Positions 21,014 to 58,559 of a stretch of 64,000 nt of DNA are shown in pieces. How positions within the stretch are numbered: position 1 is the first letter of the stretch; each line of letters opens with the position of its first letter. Under the pieces are notes generated by a model. The model saw only the letters and a list, made by a program, of their open reading frames with translations. It did not search any database and was not told the origin of the DNA. Source of the stretch: Myotis daubentonii (Eukaryota > Chordata > Mammalia > Chiroptera > Vespertilionidae); contig NC_081847.1 in assembly GCF_963259705.1 (NCBI RefSeq), forward strand, positions 93,947,464 through 94,011,463. Reading direction: 5' to 3'. Made by a program: the position numbers and the translations under genes.

Positions 21014-21936
21014 CTAGGGGCCCAGTGCACAAATTTGTGCACCTTGAAAGGAACTATAGTGCCCTGACCGGTTTGGCTCAGTGGATAAAGCATCAGCCTG
21101 CGGACTGAAAGGTCCCGGGTTCGATTCCGGTCAAGGGCATGTACCTTGGTTGCAAGCACATCCCCAGTAGGGGGTGTGCAGGAGGCAGCTGATCGATGTT
21201 TCTCTCTCATCAATGTTTCTAACTCTCTATCACTCTCATTTCCTCTCTGTAAAAGATCAGTAAAATATATTTTTTTTTAAAAAAAAGGAACTGTAGTAAG
21301 CTTCTTCTTGGCCTAGCTTAGCTGGCTAATGTATTTGCCCAGTTAACGTATTTACCCATCCTCTGTGCCCCCGCCTGGCCCCTCCCACCGATGCAGCTCC
21401 CGCGCACTGAAGGCACCGACCCCGCTCACATCTGCTGACAGTGCAGAGCGATTGGGGCTGGGGCTGCCGCCAGCAGCGGGTGCGAGTGGGGCCAGCAGCA
21501 TCAGTGGGTGCGAGCAGCAGCTGCTGCCCTGATCGCCCCTCAGGAGCAGGGGGAGGTGGAGAAGCTGTGAGGGGCGATCAGGGCCAGCAGCCGCCTCTCA
21601 TACCAGCTGACGGTGCCAAGCGATCAGGGCTGTTGCCGGGCACCAGCAGCAGGTGTGAGTGGGGCTGGCATAGGCAGCAGGTGCGAGTGCGGGGGGACCG
21701 CGGTGCGCTGGAGCAAAGAATTTTCAGTAACCACCAGAGGCTCGCCCCGATGACCGTGACTGGTGCCCTGCCTTGCCTGGCGCCCCTGCTCAACTGCTCC
21801 ACCATCCCACCACGGCCAACGCCCACCATGTTCCATGCACTCCCCCTGGTCGTCAGCACACATAGCAACCAGTTATTCAGTTGTTAGGTTGTCCTGCCGT
21901 TCAGTATATTTGTACATTAGCCTTTTATTATATAGG
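21014..21936 (-). mobile_element. Non-autonomous Helitron interrupted by a SINE
   Basis: CTAG at 21014-21017 with hairpin GTGCACAAATTTGTGCAC; 5' terminus TCCTATATAATAAAAGG read from 21936. About 700 bases without the SINE; interior Gly/Ala-codon-like GC-rich sequence with CAGCAGGTGCGAG repeats. Confidence 0.88.
21060..21282 (+). mobile_element. VES SINE nested in the Helitron
   Basis: Full copy; AAGGAACTATAGT and AAGGAACTGTAGT duplicate the target. Confidence 0.92.
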
Positions 21937-22069
21937 ATATGTACATATGCATATAGATGATATTCACGGCATACAGATGGTATTTTTAATGCCTTTGTCC
22001 TCAATATGATCATGGAGAAAGGGAATTTAAATGGAGAAGAGGCCTGAGTCCTAATCTAATCCATATCCC

Positions 22070-22340
22070 TCACTGTTTCTAGACTGATCTTTCTAAAGTG
22101 TCAATCTATTTATGTAACTCTCCCACTTACAACTTTCTAACACCCTCCCATTATCCACAGGAAAAAATCTAAAATAGCTATTATGACATATAAGGTTCCT
22201 TACAATTTGGTACCTGCTAATTTGCCCAAACAATCTTACTCAGGGGGCACCTTCCATTGGCATTATGGATAACTACAGGAATTTCACAAATATCCTATAC
22301 TCTCAACTTCATCTTTTCATACACTGTCTTACCTCCCTTC
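22070..22340. mobile_element. L2-like remnant
   Basis: AACTCTCCCACTTACAAC and ATAAGGTTCCTTACAATTTG follow the L2 3' end pattern. Diverged. Confidence 0.5.
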
Positions 22341-22412
22341 AAAGTCCTTTCCCATCTGAAACTCATGGTCTACCTGGTCAATTTCTTTTGGGCATTCAAA
22401 AGGCAATAACCT

Positions 22413-22625
22413 GCCCGACCAGCGTGGCTCAGTGGTTGAGCGTCAACCTATGAACCAGGAGGTCATGGTTCAATTCCCAGTCAGGGCACATGCCCGGGTT
22501 GTGGGCTCATCCCCAATAGGGAGTGTGTAGGAGGCAATCAATGATTCTCTCTCATCATTGATGGTTCTATCTCTTTCTCCCTTTCCCTTCCTCTCTAAAA
22601 TCAATAAAAATATATATTAAAACAA
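22413..22625 (+). mobile_element. VES SINE, GTTGAGC subfamily
   Basis: GCCCGACCAGCGTGGCTCAG head and AT-rich tail. Confidence 0.88.
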
Positions 22626-22632
22626 AAAGCAA

Positions 22633-22850
22633 CCCTAGCTGGTTTGGCTCAGTGGATAGAGCATGGCTCTCGGAGCATCCATTCCAGTCAAAGGCATGTA
22701 CTTCGGGTGCAGGCTCCATCCTGGTCAGGGCCCATGCGGGAGGCAACCAATTGATGTGTTGCTCTCACTTTCTCGTTTCTCCCTCTCTGTCTCTTACACT
22801 CCTTTCCACTCTCTCTAAAAATAAATGGAAAAATATCCTCGGGTGAGGAT
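22633..22850 (+). mobile_element. VES SINE, TCCTCGGGTGAGGA subfamily
   Basis: CCCTAGCTGGTTTGGCTCAG head with an internally shortened tRNA part and the 3' signature ATCCTCGGGTGAGGAT. Confidence 0.85.
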
Positions 22851-23091
22851 GAATAAAATGATGTTTTATGAAGACAGGGATTTTTTTTGTTGTGGTTCAG
22901 TGCTATATCCCTATAGCCTGGAGCAGTGCCTGGCTCCTAGTGGGTGTTTAATAAATTGTTTGGACTGAATAAATGTGTAGAGCATGAGTTTTTGTAGTAT
23001 TATTGTATTGATTAGATATAATGTCCATAAAAAATGTTGCATAAAAATGGTATGCTTCCTGGTCTTGTTCTTGTCTTTTAATATTTTTTTT

Positions 23092-23307
23092 AAAAATATA
23101 TTTTATTGATTTTTTTACAGAAAGGAAGGGAGAGGGATAGAGAGTTAGAAACATCCATGAGAGAGAAACATCGATCAGCTGCCTCCTGCACACCCCCCAC
23201 TGGGGATGTGCCCGCAACCCAGGTACGTGCCCTTGACCGGAATCGAACCCGGGACCCTTCAGTCCTCAGGCTGATGCTCTATCCACTGAGCCACATCAGC
23301 TAGGACT
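23092..23307 (-). mobile_element. VES SINE
   Basis: Reverse copy ending TGAGCCACATCAGCTAGGAC; flanks share GTCTTGTTCTT/GTCTTGCTCTT. Confidence 0.9.
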
Positions 23308-23379
23308 AGTCTTGCTCTTTATATATATTAAACTTCATGTGGTTTAATTGCTCGATGCATGCCTCTTTAAAACAAAAAT

Positions 23380-23600
23380 ATGAGGTTTCTTCTATACTTA
23401 AAACTTCCCATGGCTCCCCTCCCCCTCCCCCAATACCTCCAGAGTAAAACCCAAACGTTAAGTCATGACCCCTGTTTGGAATCACTTCTGGCTACTTCCC
23501 TCTTCCCACATCCATCGTGTCTTCCATGACTTCATTCACTTTGTCATCTTCCCCAAGATGACCAGCAGTGAGGGAAAGAGATTTTTAAAGGATTAAGTGC
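23380..23600. mobile_element. L2-like remnant
   Basis: CCATGGCTCCCCTCCC, AGAGTAAAACCCAAACG: L2 3' end pattern, diverged. Confidence 0.5.
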
Positions 23601-23749
23601 TAACTTTCGTAATGAAGCCAAGATGTGACTGGCGCTGTTAGATGAGGGAACATTACAGGACATGCCCATTCCCACCCACGCCCTAAGATGCAAATGGGGT
23701 TGAAGGCCCCGCTCCTCCCACCATCTCGATTTTGCCCCCCCGGACATGT

Positions 23750-23932
23750 TTTTACGGATTTTCTAGAGAGGGAGGGCCGGTGAGGGATAGAGAGACAGAA
23801 ACATGGATGGGCTGCGGCCTGCATGCACCCCACTGGGGATGGAGCCGCACTCCGCGCATGTGCGTGACTGGAAATCAAACCATGGCTTCTTCGTGAGTCA
23901 ACGCTCAACCACTGAGCCACCCCGGCCGGGCC
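23750..23932 (-). mobile_element. VES SINE, old copy
   Basis: AGAGAGGGAGGGCCGGTGAG to CTGAGCCACCCCGGCCGGG. Confidence 0.8.
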
Positions 23933-25591
23933 TGCCTTTTCGTTTGACTACATATGTGTGCCCCAGAGACAACACAGGCACTGCCCCTAGGCGTGCCCCC
24001 AGTTCTCACCCAGTGCTTCCTGAGGACAAGTGACAGCTCCACGCGCAGGAGCGTCTCGACAGGGTGGAAACTGATGGGAAGACAGGGTCCCAGCCCTGCT
24101 CCCGAGGAGCCCGGAACCGGGGGGCAGCCAGAGCTCCCGCGTGTAGTGACAGTCACGTGACGAGCACGCTGACCCACTCCAATCCCATCCCTGGCAGCCA
24201 GCACCCACACCTGCCAGCCAAGGTCAAGGTAACTGCAACACGGTGCGCCTGACGAGTGCCAGGAAGGAGCGGGCGATGCCAGGCCCGGGAGAGCACGCGC
24301 AGGCCTGTCAGCGCTTCAGTGGGAGCTGATCTGCCTGCCACGCGCTGGCATTTGGTCTCAGGAGCCAGGAGGTGACACCGAACAGGAGCTTGGCTTTACT
24401 TCTACGTTTTAAAGGGGAGGGTACGGAGCGCGCCATGGCATTCAGGGCTCCGCCACACCGGGAAGGCAGGCGGGGCATGTCAGCGCGGGGTGGAATGCAC
24501 ACGCCCTCCTCCCCTGTCTCTGGGGGACGGAGTGGAGGGCCAGGAGGAACCAGCGAGGGGCCCTGGAGGGTCTTCCATCCTGAAATTCTGCCTGCGCCCC
24601 TGCCCTGCTCAGCGCCCAGCGCCCAGAGCCCAGGCTTAGCTGTCACAGCGGCGAACCCAGTCTACCTTCTCCTTTGAGCTTTGCGCTCCTTTGCAAGAAT
24701 TCAACCGCTCTCCTCCCTGTTTTCAAAAACAACATTTAAAAAAGAGGCAAAGCTCTGAAATAAGAAGGTGGACGGACGGGCTTTGTTTTTATACCGTTTG
24801 CTATCCTTTGCTTTAAAAATGTAACGTCCCTGCAGGCATTAGGCACATTCCTTTCCTGGGCCCCGCGGATCAACCTCCCGCTGCGGGGAGGGGTCATTTT
24901 TCATTCCCTTGGCTCCCCTCAGTAGCCGAGCACAACGCCAGCACTTAGTAACAAGCACCCATCTATCTGATGGAACATGTAACCAATCTATCACACTCAA
25001 CGTATTTACGATAAAATACAAATCAAAACTAAGATTACATGTATTCATTTCTTCCTTATTTTCATAGAGTACCCTGTTCAGGTGATAGATGTACTGCAAC
25101 TTATAAAATGCAAAAGGTTAAATAAATATGAAATATTTAAAAATGAAGGAGACTGACAAAATTTTGACAATTCACCAACACAAGGGAGTTTTTATCATTC
25201 ATTTAGAAATGCAACTCGATATTATATTCAGTCTATTTCTAAATAGGTATCTCTCTACCTGACGGTCAATACTCAAATGTCACCAAATTATTCATTTTTT
25301 AAATTAAAATTTGTCTTAATTTTCATATATGAAGAAATATAACACACTGGACAAGTTATAGAGTATAGTCTCAAGCTTATGTGGAATTATGACTGCTTTC
25401 AACAATCATTAAAATATTTTCAAAGAAAATCTACATATTCTTGTATGTCTGTCCCTGTAATAGACTAAGGAGAGTCACAAATCTGCAGTCTCAAAACAGC
25501 ACGTAACTACTAATGCAATGCCATAAACCAGCGTATTTCCTTTAAAACTCACTAATTCTAAGCACAACACAACATTAAAAGCTCTCAGGGT
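23933..25591. other. Sequence downstream of PSMA8
   Basis: GC-rich and unique to about 24.9 kb, AT-rich beyond. It should hold the PSMA8 3' UTR. No repeat or gene recognised. Confidence 0.4.
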
Positions 25592-51344
<25,753 letters not shown>

Positions 51345-51470
51345 CTAAGCACCGGGGCGTCCGGTTCTGTTCCCAGCGGGCACAGGCCCGGTTCCGGGCC
51401 CCCAGCGGGGGGCGTGCAGGAGGCAGCCCATCCGCGATTCTCCCTCATCATTGATGTGTCTTTATTTTTT
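51345..51470 (+). mobile_element. VES SINE remnant, tail-to-tail with the next
   Basis: GGCACAGGCCCGGTTCCGGG, GGCGTGCAGGAGGCAGCCC; head lost. Lies upstream of PSMA8. Confidence 0.7.
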
Positions 51471-51620
51471 TTAAAACATGTTCTTGCTGATTTCGAGGAG
51501 GAAGAGGGAGAGAGACTAGTAGGAACATCAGTGATGGGAGAGGCATGGATGGGCGGCCTCCTGCTCCGCCCAGTGGCGCGGGCAGCCTGTGCGGGTGCCC
51601 TGGCCATGGAATCCCACCCT
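51471..51620 (-). mobile_element. VES SINE remnant
   Basis: GATTTCGAGGAGGAAGAGGG to the tRNA-like end, in opposite orientation. Confidence 0.7.
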
Positions 51621-51969
51621 GGCCTCCGGGTGCACAGGCCCAGGCCTCACCCCGAGCCACAGGGCTGGGCTGGGCCCGGCTTCTGCACCCCCTCACCTGG
51701 GATGGGCACTGGGCTGTTTCCAGATCTTGGGGTGCTGACCGGCCGTGGCACACTCAGCCCCAGGCTGGTGCCCCATGTGCCGCAGCAGCTCAGCCTGGTT
51801 CGGTGAGCCTGAGAGGGCGGTGAAGGATGGACAAGACAGATGAGAAGAAAGCTGGGTCCGGGTGGGACGCTGTCCTCTCTGATGGAGAGGCAGCCGCAGC
51901 CTGAAAGCTGAGTATTTTATGGCAGATCCCACGAGGCAAAGCAAGGGCGTGGTCAGATGTTTACAACAT

Positions 51970-52198
51970 TATTTTTTTTTTTGAAAAATATATTTTATTG
52001 ATTTTTTACATCGAGGAAGGGAGAGGGATAGAGAGTTAGAAACATCGATGAGAGAGAAACATTGATCAGCTGCCTCCTGCGCACCCCCTACTGGGTATGT
52101 GCCCGGAACTAAGGTACATGCCCTTGGGGGGAATTGAACCTGGGACCCTTGAGTTCGCAGGCCGATGCTCTATCCACTGAGCCAAACCAGCCAGGGCT
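51970..52198 (-). mobile_element. VES SINE
   Basis: Tail TATATTTTATTGATTTTTTAC to AGCCAAACCAGCCAGGGC; flanks TACAACATT repeat. Confidence 0.92.
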
Positions 52199-52429
52199 AC
52201 AACATTCTTGTGGGTTTCCAATCTACTCAATTACATGCACCTGAACTCTATCAAGCCCACATCACTCAGGCACGTGGGGCCACAGGTTCCGACCATCAGG
52301 TCAAGCTCACAGCCACAGCCTTTGGCTGTCATTGTGCTGGGAGGGCTCCGCCCTCCACGCTGGGACTTGCACATGGCTATGCCGCGAGAGGACTGTGCCC
52401 TCTCATCAGTCCGAGGCTTGAACCTGTCT

Positions 52430-52935
52430 GAACGCTGTGGCCGCTCTCCACATCTTGGCTATTGTAAATAATGCTGCTAATGAACATTGGGTGCACATCT
52501 TCCTGATGGGTGTTTAAAAAAAAAAAATTATCGATTTTTTTACAGAGAGGAAGGGAGAGGGAGAGTTAGAAACATTGATCAGCCGCCTCCTGCACACCCT
52601 CCACCGGGGATATGCCCACAACCAAGGTACATGCCCCTGACTGTAATCGAACCCGGGACCCTTCAGTCCACAGGCCGACGCTCTATCCAGTGAGCCAAAC
52701 CGGCCAGGGCCCTGATGGGTGTTTTGGGATCCTTAGGATATGTACCCGGAATTGGAATTGCTGGGTCAGGAGGCAGTTCCATTTTTAATTTTTTTGAGGA
52801 AACTACACTGTTTCGTCCAGCAGTGCAAGCAGGTTTCCTTTCCTCCACACCCTCACCAGCACTTGTTGTTTGTTGATTTGTTGATCGTAGTCAACTTTAT
52901 TGTGTATGTGAAGAAAAGGTCAAAGTTCATCTTTA
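52430..52935 (-). mobile_element. L1 ORF2 3' remnant split by a SINE
   Basis: TTGGCTATTGTAAATAATGC and GGAATTGCTGGGTCAGGAGG are reverse L1 ORF2 signatures; the two halves join at CTGATGGGTGTTT. Confidence 0.85.
52515..52710 (-). mobile_element. VES SINE nested in L1
   Basis: Reverse copy ending AGCCAAACCGGCCAGGGC; CTGATGGGTGTTT on both sides is the duplication. Confidence 0.92.
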
Positions 52936-52989
52936 AAAAAATGTATATCTAGCTCTTCCAAAAAAATCCTTTCTGCATTGGATTATCTT

Positions 52990-53334
52990 GGCCTTTGTAT
53001 TAGTTTTCTATGTATGGCTGTGGTAATCCATCACTACAAGCTTGGTGGCTTAAAAATAGTAGGCGTTTGTTTTCCCACAATTCTGGAGGTCGCAGTCTGA
53101 AATCATGGTTTCTACGGGACTGCACTGTGCTATTATGCTCTTATTTTTCTTTTCAGAAAATGCGTAACAAATGTGATTGTTTGGTTCATTTAATATGTAT
53201 TAGGACAGTAGTTTGTAGCATATTGAACGACTTGACAGTGTTTTAGTGCACATCGCTAATTCAGCCATACGTGTTAGATGGGCAAAAACGCTATTGCAGC
53301 TGCGACAAATTGTCACAAACTTCATGGCTTAGAA
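52990..53334. other. Old mammalian repeats
   Basis: TTAGTTTTCTATGTATGGCTG and CAATTCTGGAGGTCGCAGTC belong to an old repeat seen also at 19.6 kb and, split by SPIN, at 53.28-53.83 kb. Family not named. Confidence 0.45.
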
Positions 53335-53647
53335 CAGCGGTTCTCAACCTGTGGGTCGCGACCCCTTTGGGGGGTCGAAAGACCTTTTCACAGGGGTCAC
53401 CTAAGGCCATCGGAAAACACATCTATAATTACATATTGTTTTTGTGATTAATCACTATGCTTTAATTATGTTCAATTTGTAACAATGAAAATACATCCTG
53501 CATATCAGATACTTACATTATGATTCATAACAGTAGCAACATTACAGTGATGAAGTAGCCACGAAAATAATTTTATGATTGGGGGGTCATCACAGCATGA
53601 GGAACTGTATTAAAGGGTCGCGGCATTAGGAAGGTTCAGAGCCATTG
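53335..53647 (+). mobile_element. SPIN-like hAT MITE
   Basis: CAGCGGTTCTCAACCTGTG with GGGTCGCGACCCCTTTGG; flanks GCTTAGAA (53327-53334) and GCTTACAA (53648-53655). The longest of three copies. Confidence 0.85.
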
Positions 53648-53655
53648 GCTTACAA

Positions 53656-55597
53656 CAACATGAATTGATTATCTTTCCGTTTGGGAGGTCAGATGTCCAG
53701 AGTGGGCCTCCCTGGCTGTAATGAAGGATTTAGCAGGATAGTGTTCCTTGTGGGGGCCTTAGGGCAGAACCCACTCCCTGACTCTTCTCACTTCTAGGAG
53801 CTCCCCACATGCCTTGCCGCAGCACCCCCTTCCATCGTCACAGCCAGGCAAGTCTCCCTCCAGCTGCTGCCTCTCTGATTGGGACCCTTCAGTCTCAACT
53901 GTTCCTCATTTAAGGATGGTTTGCGACTGCTTTGTGCTCATTCGGACAACCCATGTCAACCTCCCTATGTCAAGGTCAACCCATGTACCTCCTTCATTCT
54001 GTCTGGCATCCGAATTCCACTTTGCCATGTGACCTGTCACATTCACAGGTTCTGTGGGTTGGGAGGTGGTTATCTTTGTGAGAATGAAATTAATCTGCCT
54101 ACCGTACCCATTCATAGAGAAATTAGCTCATTCATAACAATTCAAAGGGAAGTTACTATTATTACCATCCTCTCTATAAATTGTGAAGCAGTTCAAGAAG
54201 AGTCATTAAATTCTTTTACTGGAGTAACTGCACATCGTGCACAAAGGTCAGAGAACATTCTAAATTGGAAAAAGATCACTTGATCTCTAAATTTCAGCCA
54301 GAAAATTTCCCAAGGGTGGACGGCACTACCAAGTCCAAGTAGATATTTTTCTCCTTTCTAGATTACTAAGAACACATCTTATCCGTGTTTTGTAAGTTAC
54401 AATAACCCATGTGTTTTTACATATTTTACCTGTTAGAAAATTGGGGTCAATCTTAAGAATCTAATGTGAGATAATCACTTAGTACATTGCTGTGCATAAT
54501 AAACGCTAAATAAATAAACACCATTTCTGGCAGCCTGTTCGACAGGGTGGGGGTTCTCAGTGAGGGAGTGAAGTGCGGAAATGCCCTGTCCCTTGTCAGG
54601 CCGTCGGTGGAAGAAGTGGCAGCTCCAAACCCGTGCGTTCAGCACAGGGAGTCAAGGCTGCAGAGAGTTCACATAAAAACTAATTTTTAGAGCAGTATTT
54701 TCTTATATCCCCAACATATAATTGAGTCAGCTCCTGCGTAACTCAGTGAATGTTTGACACCGTAAGAAGAGACGGAGAGGCCCTAAATAGGCTTGGTTAT
54801 CGTCCACTTTGAATGACATCTTCTGGAATATTGGAAATAAAGTATTTTATGGAGGATTGGGAAAGGTGATTTGTTCTTCCCTAGAATAATGACTATATAT
54901 ATAGATGTACGCTGTTCTTAGAGTCTTGACATCCGTGGAAGCCACAACTCAAAATGACTCAGCAAATGCGGTGGAGACAGCAGAAGTATTTTGAAAGGTA
55001 TTGCCTGAGGGGTTTCGCTCTGAGACCAATTACACACAGACAGGCTTGGTCTGTGCCTTCCTGATGTATTCTAAGACTTTATGGCAGCACAGGGGCTTGA
55101 AATATCAGAAAACTTGATAGTATGTATATTCCATTATTATAAAGCAGTACGTGTTAAATGCTTGTCTCTGCACATGCATCTTTTTGTGTGTGGATTAAGA
55201 CAATTTTAATGCCATCATTATCTAGTTTCACTAAATATTGAGCATACTCCTGGAGCACTGCAGCAGTTCAGTGAAATACATCTAAAGAATACAAACAAAT
55301 TCACGTAAGACAAATTAAAAATGGAAACGTTTGAATATCAAACCTGGAATTTCTGATTTCCTTTTTTTTTTTTTTTTTAGGTTAAGTGCATCTAAATTCA
55401 TTGGTGTCAACATCAGGATTTAATTGTTCATGCAGAGATTTTACTTAGTCTGAGCCATTGTATGTTCTACTAAGTTATTCTAAAACCCTTGCCCCTCTTC
55501 TATGTGACCAAAATTCCTTCTTCAGGTGCCTCAGTCCAGAACAGTCGAAATAATGGACTGACTTTTCTGATGGGGGAGATGGTTGCCTGGGCAGCTT
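53656..55597. other. PSMA8-SS18 intergenic DNA
   Basis: Old repeat to about 53830, then unassigned sequence. A poly-T run lies at 55363-55378. Confidence 0.4.
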
Positions 55598-55808
55598 TTT
55601 TAAAAAAAATATATATATATTTTATTGATTTTTCACAGAGAGGAAGGGAGAGGGACAGAGAGCTAGAAACATCGATGAGAGAGAAACATCGACCAGCTGT
55701 CTCCTGCACACTCCCCACTGGGGATGTGCCCGCAACCGAGGTACATGCTCTTGACCGGAATCGAACCGCAGGCCGATGCTCTATCCACTGAGCCAAACCG
55801 GTTAGGGC
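55598..55808 (-). mobile_element. VES SINE
   Basis: GGGCAGCT flanks both sides; ends GCCAAACCGGTTAGGGC, with a short deletion in the tRNA part. Confidence 0.9.
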
Positions 55809-55819
55809 TGGGCAGCTCA

Positions 55820-56067
55820 TTTTTTTTTTTTTCAATCCTCACCAGAGGATATTTTCCCATTGCTTTTCAGAGAGGGGGGAAGGAAGGGGGAGAGAGAGAA
55901 ACATCAATGCTAGAGAGACACGTGGATGTGGTTGCTTCCTGCATGTGCCCTGACCTGGGGTGGGGAGGGAACCCACAACCCAGATGCCTGCCCACGTCCT
56001 GGAATCAGACCTGGGAGCCTTCAGTGCCCGGGCTGATGCTCTAACTACTGAACACACTGGCCAGGGC
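55820..56067 (-). mobile_element. VES SINE, ATCCTC subfamily
   Basis: CAATCCTCACCAGAGGATAT at the 3' end, ending CACACTGGCCAGGGCC. Confidence 0.87.
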
Positions 56068-56447
56068 CAGGTAACTCATTGTTAAGTTCTGAGTAATTTC
56101 TCAGGCCTGGGGCAACATTCCATTTTATTCTCCATTTCCTCTGTTACTGCATGCCGGGGCCTCTTTGTCCCCTTTCCCTTTCCCTTCCAACTCCACTGCC
56201 ACTCAGTCTTTGAAGAGATTTCTTTCTCTTCGAAACGAGTGGTGAAGCGAGTGAGGCCAGGTTTACCTGGTATTAGGTCCCCCGACTAGTTTCCTTAACG
56301 CAGGGCCCTTACAGGTATGAAGGCTCCAAAATCCCAGGGAAGTTCCTGTAGGCTGCAGTCTGCCCTGTCTTTGGACTTCATGCTTTTCCAAGTTCAGCTG
56401 ACTTGTTTACCAAGGAAGCTTGAGGGTAGGACAGGGTCCCTTTAAAG
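56068..56447. other. Intergenic, unassigned
   Basis: Nothing recognised. Confidence 0.35.
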
Positions 56448-56659
56448 CAGTGGTTCTCAACCTTCTGGCCCTTTACATACAGTTCCACATGTGGTGACCC
56501 AACCATAAAATTATCTTCGTGGCTACTTCATCACTGTCATGTTGCTACTGCGATGAATCGTCATGTAAATATCTGATCTGCAGGATGGTCTTAGGCGACC
56601 CCTGTGAAAGGGCCGTTCGACTGCCAAAGGGGTCGCGACCCACAGGTTGAGAACCGCTG
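56448..56659 (-). mobile_element. SPIN-like hAT MITE
   Basis: CAGTGGTTCTCAACC ... GGGGTCGCGACCCACAGG, GAGAACCGCTG; imperfect 8-base flanks (CTTTAAAG, CCTTAGAG). Confidence 0.8.
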
Positions 56660-57074
56660 CCTTAGAGGGTCTTCTCTCAGGGAGATGACCTGTGTTTGCG
56701 GCTGGACCTTTACTCCAGCGCTGCCCGCCACACTGCCTGTGAGGGGCCCGTGGGAGATCCTCCTGTAATTGTATGGCACACGTGGGGTCACAGGCCTGGG
56801 GTTTGCCAGGGGCTGGCCTGGTGCTGCCTCTTGCAGTTGCTTTCCTCTCCTGTGGTTGGGGGGCAGTCATTTAAGCAGAGAAGGCACCTCCTGGGGAAAC
56901 AAATCCCCTTGGCAGTTTTTAAAAACTGGGAGACAGACATTCAGACTATTCCTACAGTTCATGTTGCTCTTTACCATTCCGTCGCTATCTGCTCAGCATC
57001 ATTTTCCCTACTGAAGTACTGTTCTAACTACTTAGACTCTTATGCACCTAGATGATAAATGATAAGAGGGTGAG
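56660..57074. other. Intergenic, unassigned
   Basis: Nothing recognised. Confidence 0.35.
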
Positions 57075-57270
57075 CTATAGTAAAAGCGTAATATGTTAAT
57101 TAGACCGGACATGCTTCCGGACGAAGCTGGGGCTGCGAGGGAAGTCCCAGTCCTGGGTGCCAGAGGGAAGCCGGTGCCGGCAGCCGGGAGAAAGAAGGCC
57201 TACGCTAAAAAAAAGAAGGAAAAAAAAAAAAAGCCTACGCTTGCTCGAATTTTGTACATCGGGCCTCTAG
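57075..57270 (+). mobile_element. Helitron remnant, first of a tandem pair
   Basis: TAGTAAAAGCGTAATATG start, GTACATCGGGCCTCTAG end, CTAG at 57267-57270. Confidence 0.8.
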
Positions 57271-57663
57271 TCTATGTATATAAAAGGCTAATATGCTAAG
57301 TGTCCGACCATTCAACCGGTAGCTATGATGCACACTGACCATAAGGGGGCAGACCCTCAGTGCACAGGCATGGAAACATGGGACAGACTGATGAACCTCA
57401 GTAGGAAGGGGGACAGTGGAGGGTGGGAAGAGATCAACCAAAGACCTTATATGCATACTAGAGGCCTCTCGCAATCTGGGACCCCTTGGGGACCCCTGTC
57501 CCTGCAGGCCAGGCCGAGGGACCCCACAGGTGCATGAATCTGTGCACCAGGCTGGTTTCGGCCCGATCCCTGCGACATGCCCCAAAGGGTCCCAGATGGC
57601 AAGAGGGCATAGGCCAGGCCGAAGAACCCCACCAGTGCATGAATTCGTGCACCGGGCCTCTAG
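57271..57663 (+). mobile_element. Non-autonomous Helitron, second of the pair
   Basis: TCTATGTATATAAAAGGC follows the CTAG of its neighbour without a gap; hairpin TGCATGAATTCGTGCAC, CTAG 57660-57663. An internal ACTAGAGGCC near 57460 hints at an older nested piece. Confidence 0.85.
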
Positions 57664-58121
57664 TAAGATAAAAAGCCAGGTGTTGGACACACCATGTTAG
57701 TGGTGGACAAGACTTTGTGTTGGTTCTGAGTTCAGTACAAGTTTTTCCAAGTTGATCTCATCACGTTAAATCCAGATATATCAGACTTTTTGCCCAAGGC
57801 TTAGGACAGTGAAAGCCAATTAAATTCCTAAGAATAACTACTATTAGTGGGAGTATAAATTGCCTTCCCTTTCTCCGTGATGGCGTGTTTTCATCCTCTA
57901 GGTCTTGTTTAACTATAAGGAAGGCCTCCTGTCCTGACTCATGGGCCCTTCCCTCTCCACCTGAGGGTCCTGAGGATGTCAGCTCCGTGGGAGCAGGCGG
58001 TCCAGCCGGCTCCCTGCGCCCTCGGTGCTGCCACAGAGGACACACCCAGACGTGCTGAACAAATGAAACGCATGACTCTTTTGGGGCGAAGATTTATTTT
58101 TAAAGATCATATTATTTTATT
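57664..58121. other. Intergenic, unassigned
   Basis: Nothing recognised. Confidence 0.35.
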
Positions 58122-58343
58122 TTATTATTTTTTAAAATATATTTTTATTGATTTCAGAGAGGAAGGGAGAGTGAAAGAGAGCCAGAACCACCACTGATGA
58201 GAGAGAATCAAGGATCGGCTGCCTCCTGCACTCCTCCGATTGGGGATCAAGCTGCAACCCGGGCAGGTGCCCTTGACCGGAATCGAACCCGGGACCCTTC
58301 AGTCTCAGGCTGACGCCGTACCCAGAGCCGAACCAGCCAGGGC
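58122..58343 (-). mobile_element. VES SINE
   Basis: Tail AAAATATATTTTTATTGATTTC to CCGAACCAGCCAGGGC, about 950 bases above the SS18 start. Confidence 0.9.
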
Positions 58344-58559
58344 GCGAAGACTTACTTGAAACAGAAAACTTTAAAGTACATATTCCCGCCTCCTCACCCC
58401 CCCCCCCCATTTATTTTACATATAAACGGAGACATTGATTTTGAGCCTCATTAATGTTGGGGGACATTTTATGTAAATGTTTCGTGTTCTCTAGAAATTA
58501 AAACTTTAGAATTAAAAACCAACCCCCACCGACACGTTAATTTCACCGCGTTCCTTCCA

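Noticed and set aside
20854..21213. Recurrent peptides of the type [17 protein letters not shown]
   Set aside because: These are reverse translations of VES SINEs and occur wherever a copy is present.
53000..53830. Endogenous retroviral LTR at 53.0 and 19.6 kb
   Set aside because: The old repeat there could be LTR-type or L1-type; no LTR termini, primer site or retroviral frame could be shown, so it is left unnamed.
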